Source of the DNA: Chromobotia macracanthus
Taxonomy: Eukaryota > Chordata > Actinopteri > Cypriniformes > Botiidae
DNA length: 64,000 nt
Reading direction: 5' to 3'
Assembly: GCA_036877525.1 (NCBI GenBank)
Contig: JAZGTH010000102.1
Coordinates: 806,501-870,500, forward strand
Of this stretch, positions 47,601 to 59,234 are shown piece by piece; position 1 is the first letter of the stretch; each line of letters begins with the position of its first letter. A program made the position numbers and the translations under genes. The notes beneath the pieces are model-generated. The model was not told the origin of the DNA. It worked only from the letters and a program-made list of their open reading frames with translations, and did no database searches.

Positions 47601-50600
47601 CACTATAAACAGTTTAATAAAGCACTGTATGACACTATAAACAGTTTAATAAAGCACCGTATGACACTATAAACAGTTTAATAAAGCACTATATGACACT
47701 ATAAACAGTTTAATAAAGCACTGTATGACACTATAAACAGTTTAATAAAGCACCGTATGACACTATAAACAGTTTAATAAAGCACCGTATGACACTATAA
47801 ACAGTTTAATAAAGCACCATATGACACTATAAACAGTTTAATAAAGCACCGTATGACACTATAAACAGTTTAATAAAGCACCATATGACACTATAAACAG
47901 TTTAATAAAGCACTATATGACACTATAAACAGTTTAATAAAGCACTGTATGACACTATAAACAGTTTAATAAAGCACTGTATGACACTATAAACAGTTTA
48001 ATAAAGCACTATATGACACTATAAACAGTTTAATAAAGCACTGTATGACACTATAAACAGTTTAATAAAGCACTATATGACACTATAAACAGTTTAATAA
48101 AGCACTGTATGACACTATAAACAGTTTAATAAAGCACTGTATGACACTATAAACAGTTTAATAAAGCACTGTATGACACTATAAACAGTTTAATAAACCA
48201 CTATATGACACTATAAACAGTTTAATAAAGCACTGTATGACACTATAAACAGTTTAATAAACCACTATATGAGACTATAAACAGTTTAATAAAGCACCGT
48301 ATGACACTATAAACAGTTTAATAAACCACCGTATGACACTATAAACAGTTTAATAAAGCACCGTATGACACTATAAACAGTTTAATAAACCACTATATGA
48401 CACTATAAACAGTTTAATAAAGCACCGTATGACACTATAAACAGTTTAATAAAGCACTATATGACACTATAAACAGTTTAATAAAGCACTGTATGACACT
48501 ATAAACAGTTTAATAAAGCACTATATGACACTATAAACAGTTTAATAAAGCACTATATGACACTATAAACAGTTTAATAAAGCACCATATGACACTATAA
48601 ACAGTTTAATAAAGCACTGTATGACACTATAAACAGTTTAATAAAGCACCGTATGACACTATAAACAGTTTAATAAAGCACTATATGACACTATAAACAG
48701 TTTAATAAAGCACTGTATGACACTATAAACAGTTTAATAAAGCACCGTATGACACTATAAACAGTTTAATAAAGCACCGTATGACACTATAAACAGTTTA
48801 ATAAAGCACCATATGACACTATAAACAGTTTAATAAAGCACCGTATGACACTATAAACAGTTTAATAAAGCACCATATGACACTATAAACAGTTTAATAA
48901 AGCACTATATGACACTATAAACAGTTTAATAAAGCACTGTATGACACTATAAACAGTTTAATAAAGCACTGTATGACACTATAAACAGTTTAATAAAGCA
49001 CTATATGACACTATAAACAGTTTAATAAAGCACTATATGACACTATAAACAGTTTAATAAAGCACTGTATGACACTATAAACAGTTTAATAAAGCACTAT
49101 ATGACACTATAAACAGTTTAATAAAGCACTATATGAGACTATAAACAGTTTAATAAAGCACTATATGACACTATAAACAGTTTAATAAAGCACTATATGA
49201 CACTATAAACAGTTTAATAAAGCACTATATGACACTATAAACAGTTTAATAAAGCACTGTATGACACTATAAACAGTTTAATAAAGCACTGTATGACACT
49301 ATAAACAGTTTAATAAAGCACCGTATGACACTATAAACAGTTTAATAAAGCACTATATGACACTATAAACAGTTTAATAAAGCACCGTATGACACTATAA
49401 ACAGTTTAATAAAGCACTATATGAGACTATAAACAGTTTAATAAAGCACCGTATGACACTATAAACAGTTTAATAAAGCACCGTATGACACTATAAACAG
49501 TTTAATAAAGCACTGTATGACACTATAAACAGTTTAATAAAGCACCATATGACACTATAAACAGTTTAATAAAGCACTGTATGACACTATAAACAGTTTA
49601 ATAAAGCACTATATGACACTATAAACAGTTTAATAAAGCACTATATGACACTATAAACAGTTTAATAAAGCACTGTATGACACTATAAACAGTTTAATAA
49701 AGCACTATATGACACTATAAACAGTTTAATAAAGCACTGTATGACACTATAAACAGTTTAATAAAGCACTATATGACACTATAAACAGTTTAATAAAGCA
49801 CTGTATGACACTATAAACAGTTTAATAAAGCACTGTATGACACTATAAACAGTTTAATAAAGCACTATATGACACTATAAACAGTTTAATAAAGCACCGT
49901 ATGACACTATAAACAGTTTAATAAAGCACCGTATGACACTATAAACAGTTTAATAAAGCACCGTATGACACTATAAACAGTTTAATAAAGCACCGTATGA
50001 CACTATAAACAGTTTAATAAAGCACGATATGACACTATAAACAGTTTAATAAAGCACCGTATGACACTATAAACAGTTTAATAAAGCACTATATGACACT
50101 ATAAACAGTTTAATAAAGCACCGTATGACACTATAAACAGTTTAATAAAGCACTATATGACACTATAAACAGTTTAATAAAACTATGACACTATAAACAT
50201 TTCTAAACAGTTTAATAAAGCACTGTATGACACTATAAACAGTTTAATAAAGCACTATATGACACTATAAACAGTTTAATAAAGCACCGTATGACACTAT
50301 AAACAGTTTAATAAAGCACCGTATGACACTATAAACAGTTTAATAAAGCACCGTATGACACTATAAACAGTTTAATAAAGCACCGTATGACACTATAAAC
50401 AGTTTAATAAACCACTATATGACACTATAAACAGTTTAATAAAGCACTATATGACACTATAAACAGTTTAATAAAGCACTGTATGACACTATAAACAGTT
50501 TAATAAAGCACCGTATGACACTATAAACAGTTTAATAAAGCACTATATGACACTATAAACAGTTTAATAAAGCACTATATGACACTATAAACAGTTTAAT

Positions 50601-51627
50601 AAAGCACTATATGACACTATAAACAGTTTAATAAAGCACTGTATGACACTATAAACAGTTTAATAAAGCACTGTATGACACTATAAACAGTTTAATAAAG
50701 CACTGTATGACACTATAAACAGTTTAATAAAGCACTGTATGACACTATAAACAGTTTAATAAAGCACCGTATGACACTATAAACAGTTTAATAAAGCACC
50801 GTATGACACTATAAACAGTTTAATAAAGCACTGTATGACACTATAAACAGTTTAATAAAGCACCGTATGACACTATAAACAGTTTAATAAAGCACTATAT
50901 GACACTATAAACAGTTTAATAAAGCACTATATGACACTATAAACAGTTTAATAAAGCACTGTATGACACTATAAACAGTTTAATAAAGCACCGTATGACA
51001 CTATAAACAGTTTAATAAAGCACTGTATGACACTATAAACAGTTTAATAAAGCACTATATGACACTATAAACAGTTTAATAAAGCACTATATGACACTAT
51101 AAACAGTTTAATAAAGCACTATATGACACTATAAACAGTTTAATAAAGCACTGTATGACACTATAAACAGTTTAATAAAGCACTATATGACACTATAAAC
51201 AGTTTAATAAAGCACTATATGACACTATAAACAGTTTAATAAAGCACTATATGACACTATAAACAGTTTAATAAAGCACTGTATGACACTATAAACAGTT
51301 TAATAAAGCACTATATGACACTATAAACAGTTTAATAAAGCACTGTATGACACTATAAACAGTTTAATAAAGCACTATATGACACTATAAACAGTTTAAT
51401 AAAGCACTATATGACACTATAAACAGTTTAATAAAGCACTATATGACACTATAAACAGTTTAATAAAGCACCATATGAGACTATAAACAGTTTAATAAAG
51501 CACTGTATGACACTATAAACAGTTTAATAAAGCACTATATGACACTATAAACAGTTTAATAAAGCACTATATGACACTATAAACAGTTTAATAAAGCACT
51601 ATATGACACTATAAACAGTTTAATAAA
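44693..51627. repeat. 7-kb satellite of a 32-bp unit, about 216 copies
   Basis: The consensus unit is GCACTATATGACACTA followed by TAAACAGTTTAATAAA, AT-rich and very uniform. Units differ mainly at two positions near the start, giving CTATATG, CTGTATG, CCGTATG and CCATATG. Rarer marks are AACCAC for AAGCAC, GAGAC for GACAC and TAACCAG for TAAACAG. Length irregularities occur near 44,890, 45,245-45,290, 45,355, 45,478 and 50,180-50,215. Each unit holds TATAAA and AATAAA words and an 11-base palindrome, TAAACAGTTTA. There are no unique spacers, so it is not a CRISPR array. It fills the gap where fbxo33 5' exons would be expected. Confidence 0.98.
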
Positions 51628-52430
51628 TTTTCTTTTTATATTTTCTACTATACATTACTCACGTCTGTGTTTCCTGGGCTGTAAATGCAGTTGGTAGGAG
51701 GTTGTAATGGTTTCTTCTGAAAATGCTATATTCACTGAACGGTTAAAAGACAAGAAGATGCATAATAATATAATTCTCCTAATTTAAATGTTCTTAATCT
51801 TACACGTTCATGTTTCTTTGTATATTTGTGTCATGGTTTTGTCATATATCATTTTACTGTGTGAGTTTTCCTGAATCAAGCCTTTCTTTTTAATTACACT
51901 TCATCAATATTAATCACGCTGAGCAAAATGTCCCACGTCTGTGATGTGATGAAGAGCTGAATGGTTTCAGCAGGTATTATACTGCTTATTGTGTATTATG
52001 TGCTATAGTAGAAGGTTAAATAAAACACTGTAATGGAAGGATAATAATGTAACAGAAGAACAACATAAAAAGAAACAGTAACATGAGCTGTGATGGTGTC
52101 TAACACTGAACTTGAATGTTATAGTGTGACTACTTTTCCTGTAGTTCAGACATTACAGGGACACACAGCACATCTACCTCCCTGTTGTCAAATCCATCAT
52201 GCTGCACTTACAATCAACATCTGCACAAACTTTAACATCTTCATGTGTGTTACTTAAGTCCTTTATTTCTATCTACTTACTTGTTCTATTATTGTTATAT
52301 ATTTATGCATATAGGGCATGTATAAAATACTCAGATTCTTTTTTCAGGTTTCAGGACATCATTTGTATATTTGTTAGCGTGCAAACCAGTTACCTGCATG
52401 TGATATAAACAAACATTATGGGATTGGGTT
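51628..52430. other. AT-rich spacer upstream of fam177a1
   Basis: No exon is recognised on either strand. In particular, nothing resembles the GC-rich F-box exon of FBXO33. Confidence 0.5.
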
Positions 52431-52436
52431 TGCGTC

Positions 52437-52510
52437 TGACGTCACTTCCTGTTTGGCGGCGCTACGAGGAAGCGCAAGCGCGAGCAGGAGGAAAGTGATG
52501 GCGGCGCTGC
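52437..52510 (+). promoter_or_regulatory. fam177a1: fam177a1 promoter with CRE and ETS motifs
   Basis: TGACGTCA (52,437-52,444) runs into ACTTCCTG, an ETS-type site, followed by GTTTGGCGGCGC. GC content rises sharply just here. A full CRE fused to an ETS site is a common housekeeping promoter layout. The same 8-mer lies upstream of ppp2r3c. Confidence 0.55.
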
Positions 52511-54272
52511 CGCTGGTCCTCACAAACATCAGCGTGTGTGACACACAGAGACGGTGAACACAGAGACGGTGGACACAGAGACGGTGGACACACAGAGAGA
52601 CGGTGGACACAGAGACGGTGAACACAGAGACGGTGAACACAGACGGGACACAGAGGTGAACACAGGACTGAACACGGTGAACACAGAGACGGTGAACACA
52701 GAGACGGTGGACACAGAGACGGTGAACACAGAGACGGTGGACACAGAGACGGTGAACACAGAGACGGTGAACACAGAGACGGTGGACACAGAGACGGTGG
52801 ACACAGAGACGGTGAACACAGAGACGGTGGACACAGAGAGACGGTGGACACAGAGACGGTGGACACAGAGACGGTGAACACAGAGACGGTGAACACAGAG
52901 ACGGTGAACACAGAGAGACGGTGGACACAGAGACGGTGGACACAGAGACGGTGGACACAGAGACGGTGGACACAGAGAGACGGTGGACACAGAGAGACGG
53001 TGGACACAGAGACGGTGGACACAGAGAGACGGTGGACACAGAGAGACGGTGGACACAGAGAGACGGTGGACACAGAGACGGTGGACACAGAGACGGTGGA
53101 ACGGTGGACACAGAGAGACGGTGAACACAGAGAGACGGTGAACACAGAGAGACGGTGGACACAGAGACGGTGGACACAGAGAGACGGTGGACACAGAGAG
53201 ACGGTGGACACAGAGAGACGGTGGACACAGAGACGGTGGACACAGAGACGGTGGACACAGAGACGGTGGACACAGAGACGGTGGACACAGAGACGGTGGA
53301 CACAGAGACGGTGGACACAGACGTAATGATATCCACCTGTCAGTCTGACTACATCTGATGTGCATTTGCTGTTTTCATGGTAATGTGTCTTGGTTCAGAG
53401 CACTGCTGTGGTGAAGGACGTTCAACATGGAGATCTGGGAGATCTGGGCAAGAAACAGCCAAAGATTCCCCGCAGAACGATCTACTTTGCGAGCGATGAA
53501 ACCATGGAGGAGTACAGCACAGATGAGGAAGAGGAAGGCAGAAGAACTCTCTCACTTCAGTTGACATGGTGGGTAACATCAGATCTCTCAACTAGCAAAA
53601 CTTCCTACAGTTCCAGTTGTTTGCTTCTGTTTTCTTAAGCTTTCTTAAGCTGATTTTAGTCAAAGCTGACCTGGGGACCATATTTCTGGTTCCAGATGTG
53701 GAGAGTGGCCACATCAACCATCTCAGGTGATGAAATAATTCAATGAAACTTCATCCAGTCTCTTATTTTAGTGCTGTACATGCAGTCACACAAGATTTAT
53801 GCTGGTAGTTGTAGAGATGTTTTGAGTCTGAAATGATTGGAGGCGCTTGTGTTCTCTCAGTTTGTGACTATCTTGGTGAGAAAATGGCTTCACTGCTTGG
53901 AATCACAACGCCAAAATATCAGTACGCCATCGATGAATACTACATATGAGGAAGGAGGTAAGTGTGCTGTATTATTTTATGACTACTAAACACATCCAAT
54001 ATCACTGTGAGGTGATAAAGATATATTGTTATCACGGTTGCATTTGATGTACAACTGACTAATTGATGCACTGATAGGAGGATGAAGGAGAAGAGGAAAA
54101 CCGTCTCTCTGAGGAGGCGGAGCGTCATTTTGACGAGCAGTGCGGTCACGAGAGCCAGCAGCCGAAGACCGAGCACACAGAGACCACTTTTGTGAATGTG
54201 ACCTTTGAACTTGAACAAGAGTCCCACACAACATCTGATGCCAGTACAGTGCCTGCCCTGATGCCCTCCTAA
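52498..54272 (+). CDS. fam177a1: FAM177A1-like Golgi-associated protein, frame broken in exon 4
   Basis: Exons: possible first 52498-52533 (MAALPLVLTNIS, weak GTGTGT donor), then 53399-53572, 53660-53726, 53861-53957 and 54078-54272. The protein reads PKIPRRTIYFASDETMEEYS, KLTWGPYFWFQMWRVATSTI, GITTPKYQYAIDEYY and, in the last exon, EENRLSEEAERHF and TTFVNVTFE. All match FAM177A1. Exon 4 is 97 bases, whereas its flanking phases need 98. After DEYY the frame meets TGA at 53,947, where the family has a basic MKKE-type stretch. Read as is, the product loses about 70 C-terminal residues. FAM177A1 is a small protein reported at the Golgi, linked to VPS13B. Exon 1 is the least certain part. A one-base assembly error or a real frameshift are both possible. 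Confidence 0.8.
52546..53322. repeat. 15-17-bp minisatellite in fam177a1 intron 1
   Basis: About 48 units of GACACAGAGACGGTG, with GAACACAG variants and 17-bp units carrying an extra AG. It starts right after the proposed first exon and fills most of intron 1. Lack of stops in the unit opens long frames on both strands (for example 306 codons on the minus strand). I regard these as artefacts. Confidence 0.95.
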
Positions 54273-54903
54273 AATACTGTCCAATCCATTGAGAACATCA
54301 GCAACTTGATGTATTTAAAGTAAGCACACGTATGAGCATAGCTGGCGATGGTTTTGCATTTAAAGCAAAACCAATTTTAATAATTTCATAAAACCATACT
54401 TTAAACCTTTTAGTACATGCACTAAAAGGTTTAAAGTACTAAGTGGCTCATTAAAATCAACAATTCATTGTATGTTTACATAAACCCAAAAACAATCTAC
54501 TAAACACTGTATCAGCTGCATGGATCACTAGCAAGGTGCTGTCAATATTAGACACGAGTTAAAATATTAAACATTTATTATTTGTTTTAAACACAATATT
54601 TATGGGTTGCATGTGTGTGCTCTACAAAAAGCACAAACTCGGTTCCTTTTTCACAAAAACAAATGCATTTCATTTTGTAAAGTTGTGTAATTTATTTGTT
54701 GACAATATATTTATTACATAGGTTAAAAAACACCTACTTTTCTATAACGTAGGTGAAAAGACACATTCATTTTGTACATAGAAGTACTTAATAAACAGTT
54801 TTAATTACAATTGAGCTGTTTTGTGTTTTCCTTTTCACTGAATGTTTTCCTGAATGTCCAGAGTAGTACAGCTGGTCCCAAAACAGCGATACCAGAAGTG
54901 ATG
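54273..54903. other. convergent 3' ends of fam177a1 and ppp2r3c
   Basis: A plus-strand AATAAA at 54,790-54,795 would end fam177a1 about 520 bases after its stop. Minus-strand AATAAA words at about 54,691 and 54,709 would end ppp2r3c about 200 bases after its stop. If both are used, the two 3' UTRs overlap in antisense over roughly 54.69-54.81 kb. A short inverted pair (ACTTTAAACCTTTTAGT and its complement) lies at about 54,399-54,440. Confidence 0.45.
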
Positions 54904-57900
54904 TCATGTGTCATCTAAATCAGCGGTGTTGCTGTCCATGTCATTAGCCACCAGCACCTCTCTGTTCTCATAAGACCAGAAGCCGTTGAGATCAGTCAGA
55001 ATACTAGTGACTGTATCACCCTGTCCACTGTTCACTAGATCCTGCAGCGTGATCTTAAAAGGATCTTTGGGCTTTACCATATCAAAGATTTCATCCTGCA
55101 GACACACGAATGTCAATTATGATCCATTGATTTATGATTTACTTGAGCACAATTTCAAGTATACAGTATTACACTGCAACATACGGTATTAAAAAGAAGA
55201 GCAAAAGGTTTTTGTACCTTCACGTCCTGAAAGGAAACTGGCTCCTGCCCGTGGATCTTCATCTGTTCCTGAATGGCCTGATTTCACAGATAAACCAGTT
55301 ACATTTCTGCACTTTAATAAGTTAAAAAAACACATTTATTTTTTTCTGTTCACATTTACTAATATTCATCATGGGATATTTTACAGCATGTTGATTCCGT
55401 TCAAACTGTTTCCTTACCCTGAAAAAGTAGTTGAGGGCAAAGACATTGAGGTACCCTTTGTTTTCTATGTCCAGCAGTTTGAATATATACTGCAGGGCTG
55501 CAGGCTCCTTCCTGTTCTCCAGAGCCAGAACAAAGTCCAGATACGTCTTATAGTCCTGAATGAGGGTGATGAAATAAAATATACTGAATAAAATCATTTG
55601 ATTGAGAGAAATTCTGATGGAGTTTCTGTAGGAAGTGACAAATATTTTGACCCAGTTTTATTTTAGCATACCATCAATGTTTACACATTTAAAACCAAAC
55701 ATATGGCAACAGTAGACTTGTTTGTTGTAAGAGATTTGTTCTCATCTAACTCTGAAATGTCATGTAAACTCAGGTGATGACATTTGAAGGTTTTACCATT
55801 TCACCATCGTAGGTTAAACATTCCTGGTAGACACGGTCTAGGAAAACACTAGTTAGAGTTCCTGTGCCGTAGCGGGACAGCTCCTCCTTACTCAACATGC
55901 CATTATGATCCTTATCCAGGTTAAGGTACTGACCTGTCAACAGGAAACATGCCTGTTAGTTAGTTGGAGCACCACATGACATGTCACAGATGGCATGTTA
56001 ATTATATACATTTATTCTCAGTTTAAAAGCATTTTAAAATTTGGATGCTCCTATGAGTGCAAGAGGAATAGAGGGAGTATTTTGCAGGCATACCATAAAC
56101 TCGCAGGGCAGAAGGTGCAGAAAACCAGTTGGACTCCTGACTCTCTTTAGAAAGTTCCTCATCTCTGAGCTGTAAATGAAACATTACATTAGTATTCAGA
56201 GATTACAGAATGATCTTATACAAATATATATTTATATATTAAATATTCAGTCTATAGTACAGGTTCATTAGAGTGAGACTCTATACCTCAAGAAGATCAT
56301 CCAAGAAGCTGCAAGCCAGGATGTCCTGAATCTTTATTTTCCCTACAGGTGGAAAACGAAACAAAAGAATCACTAGATGTGTATGTAAATGTTTTTCATT
56401 TCAGTTGTTACAGCATTATTACACGATACACACCAGTGTGCAGAGGATCAAGGAAAAAGAAGAACTTGCGGACGGCAGTGCAAACATAAAATGAGTAGAA
56501 AGATTTCTCCAAGCCATCCAGCTGAGGAAGAGTTGGAATCAGCTCCAGAATGTAGTTCTCCAAATCCTATAAAAAACACAACACAGATGCTCTGTTGTAA
56601 AGAGCACAGCTTTACTCTTAAGAATGTGTAACTGTGTTTCTGAGGGTAGTTGACTCACAGATTCACGGAGATAACCCTGACCTGCCACATCATAGAGGCT
56701 CAAACCAATCCTGGTCTGGTGCAGCCACACTATCAGAGGAGAAATACAGATGAATCTGCATTTAAACTAAATCACTGTCATGTAAAATTGGCTGACCTCA
56801 TAAAATGAGAATCTGATTACCTTTTCTCATGACATAGTTGAAGAACTGCATGATTGAAATACGGCCGTACGGATCATTCTGAAGCAGTTTGGCGTAGACT
56901 CGAGCTGTGAAGAAAAGCCTGAAGGAGGGTTAGAACTGCGATTAAAACCTCACTGAGATTACCTTTAAATTATATGTAGAATACGGTTCTCAGAAAATCA
57001 TATTCAAGGTTTCAGATTATTATACAAAAACTGTTTCCGATATCTTTCTCTGTGACACACTTACTTGCATTTTGCACCTGCTTTTTCTCCAACCTTCAGA
57101 AAGCTCTCATAACTGATCATGGCCTCATCGCCGGTTGTGGGTGGCACTTGATGTTTATCAAGCAGAAACCACAGGTTCTGAAGGAATAAAGTGCATTAAG
57201 AAGAGCAGAACTACAACAGCTAACACAAAACAAACCAACTTCATTTAAGAAACAAAACTGATAATTACATTAAACAACATGTAGTTTGCTGTGGATAAAG
57301 GTTCAGTAAAACACTCTGTCACCTGTAACTCCTCGTTGTCCAGCAGTTCCCGGCTCTTCCTCTGGAGAAACACAGCTCTCGACTCCTCTCTGAGCTTCTG
57401 CAGCAGGACTTCATCTTCTGCAGGAAGCTGCCGGGAAACATTGTGCAGTTCAAATGAATGAAGTAACGAAAGCTTTCATAAACTACAGGCTATGAGAACA
57501 CTGACAAAAATCAAGCAATGTCATGAGGTTATAATAAACATGAATGTAACATTTGTACAATGTCTACAATGTCAAAGACCACAGTCCACTGATCAGCTCA
57601 CCCTGTAGTAGAAGCGTGGGATGTGTTTAAATGAGTCCCTTTCACTCTGACCTCCTTTCCACTCTGTGTAATACTGGGTGAACAGTTTGGTTTCCTCCTC
57701 TGTCTTCTCTCCATCTGTCCTTCCATCTGATCAGACATTTATCACACACATTATTAATCTCACACAAACCTCCTCCATCCAGGTTCATTTGAATTTGACT
57801 GTGTGAAATTAAAATGAATTTGACGCAGGTCAGCTAGTTAAACTGGGGTGTTAAAACAAGTTTTCTGTGTAATGTAATGTATGTAATGTAATGTAATGTA

Positions 57901-58474
57901 TGTAATGTAATGTTCTATGCCTTGGTAACACTAAGTAATCTTTCTTGAACCAGGTTTATGTTGCATCAGAAAGCCCCCCCTCAACAAGCACTTCCCATAT
58001 TAATGACACCGTATTTTATGTTAGCATTATTTGTTCTGAATATTTTCCACAGGTCTTGCATATTAAGTATAGGTTAACCGTTTTGCGTAACTATGATTTC
58101 TATAAAACAAACTACAGTATTTTTGGTAGATGGTAGAAAGCAGCAGACTAAACACAATTAGAAACAGAAATGAATCAGATTTCCTCACTGTCCTACAAAA
58201 CCGACCAAATACAAAACAGGCACCAAACATCCACTTATTCAATTTATGTATCTGTGATAAAACTGTGGTCAATGTTCATAGGTCTACATTTAATTCAAAA
58301 CAATTAATTTTCACAAACCTTAAATGCTTCATTTACTTAATCATATCCACTAAATAACAATCCATTAGTTTATAAATTACTCAGTTAGCATGTTTTTAAC
58401 ATTGTACCTTTTTTCGCCGAGGCGAGTCGTCGTTTTAGTAAATCTTTCCAATGTGCAGTTTTATCGTTAGCCAT
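54904..58474 (-). CDS. ppp2r3c: PP2A regulatory subunit B'' gamma
   Basis: Thirteen coding exons on the minus strand: 58408-58474, 57602-57726, 57323-57427, 57065-57177, 56821-56918, 56659-56729, 56434-56566, 56287-56342, 56094-56169, 55797-55933, 55418-55555, 55218-55277, 54904-55095. They join in phase to 456 residues (human 453). Characteristic stretches are VWLHQTRIGLSLYDVAGQGY, YILELIPTLPQLDGLEKSFY, TAVRKFFFFLDPL and YLDFVLALENRKEPAALQYI, with the C-terminal end ADLDDT as in human. EF-hand loops are visible at about residue 288 (DKDHNGMLSKEE, with full ligand positions) and about 356 (DIENKGYLNVFA, degenerate). The protein is a calcium-binding PP2A B'' subunit (G5PR) acting in lymphocyte survival and at centrosomes. 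The start MANDKTAHWKDLLKRRLAS aligns with the human N-terminus. Confidence 0.97.
57869..57913. repeat. (TAATG)n-like repeat in ppp2r3c intron 1
   Basis: Eight or so units of GTAAT and GTATGTAAT. A short pentamer-type microsatellite. Confidence 0.85.
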
Positions 58475-58579
58475 ACTTACCGTTATTTGATCATACTGTT
58501 TTAATGTATAAATAATAAACAGATTAATAGAGTATTTAGATATGTTTCAGCACTGTCGATGTAACCTAGCAGACTCTTG

Positions 58580-58645
58580 TCAACATAGTGACGTCATAAG
58601 ACAGCGACGCAGAAGCTCGGGCGCCTGCGCACACTGACGTGTAGT
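58580..58645. promoter_or_regulatory. ppp2r3c: ppp2r3c promoter with consensus CRE
   Basis: TGACGTCA at 58,589-58,596 sits about 115 bases upstream of the ppp2r3c ATG, beside CpG-containing GCGACGCAGAAGCTCGGGCGCC and a second half-site, TGACGTG. In human, PRORP diverges from PPP2R3C from this side, so the promoter may have been bidirectional. Confidence 0.55.
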
Positions 58646-59153
58646 CTTATGTTTATGTTAGGGTTGTGTTTAGGTTGTAAGATTGTGAGTTATTCGTTCT
58701 TGCTAAGATGACTGATAATTGTTTTACAAATTTCAGGTTTAACTTACATAATGATGCTTTCTGTGTTTTTTTTGTCTGAAGTGTGAAGTATTGTCACATA
58801 CTAAAACTTCACTGCAGGTTTGTTCATTATGAGATGAATTGTGCTATTCAGATATGAGGTCTGTGAGGTCTGGTTTGTTTGTTTATAAGTGACATTTCTC
58901 TCTTTGAGGTAATTAACCGAACAATGACTTTATGAGACAGGGAAAGTCCTTTATTACAAGGAATGTATAAGTTAATATTGAATAAATGTTAAGAGGTTTA
59001 TAAAAGTCAGACAATGGGGTCTGTCATTCATCACAACTGCTTTGGCTGGTTCAAGATATAATATTGTACATGCTGTCAGATGTGTTATTAAGCCAGATTT
59101 GCATAAAGAGTGATAAACAAGCACAAGCGGTTGTGGCCTGCTGGTTAGAGAGT

Positions 59154-59234
<81 letters not shown>

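Noticed and set aside
44693..51627. Regular repeats of constant period suggesting a CRISPR array
   Set aside because: Units are directly abutting with no unique spacers, the array is far too long, and the context is a eukaryotic chromosome. It is a satellite.
52416..53365. Long minus-strand open frames (306, 278 and 249 codons) rich in Ser, Val, Cys and Pro
   Set aside because: They lie wholly in a 15-17-bp minisatellite on the antisense strand of fam177a1 intron 1 and are open only because the unit lacks stops.
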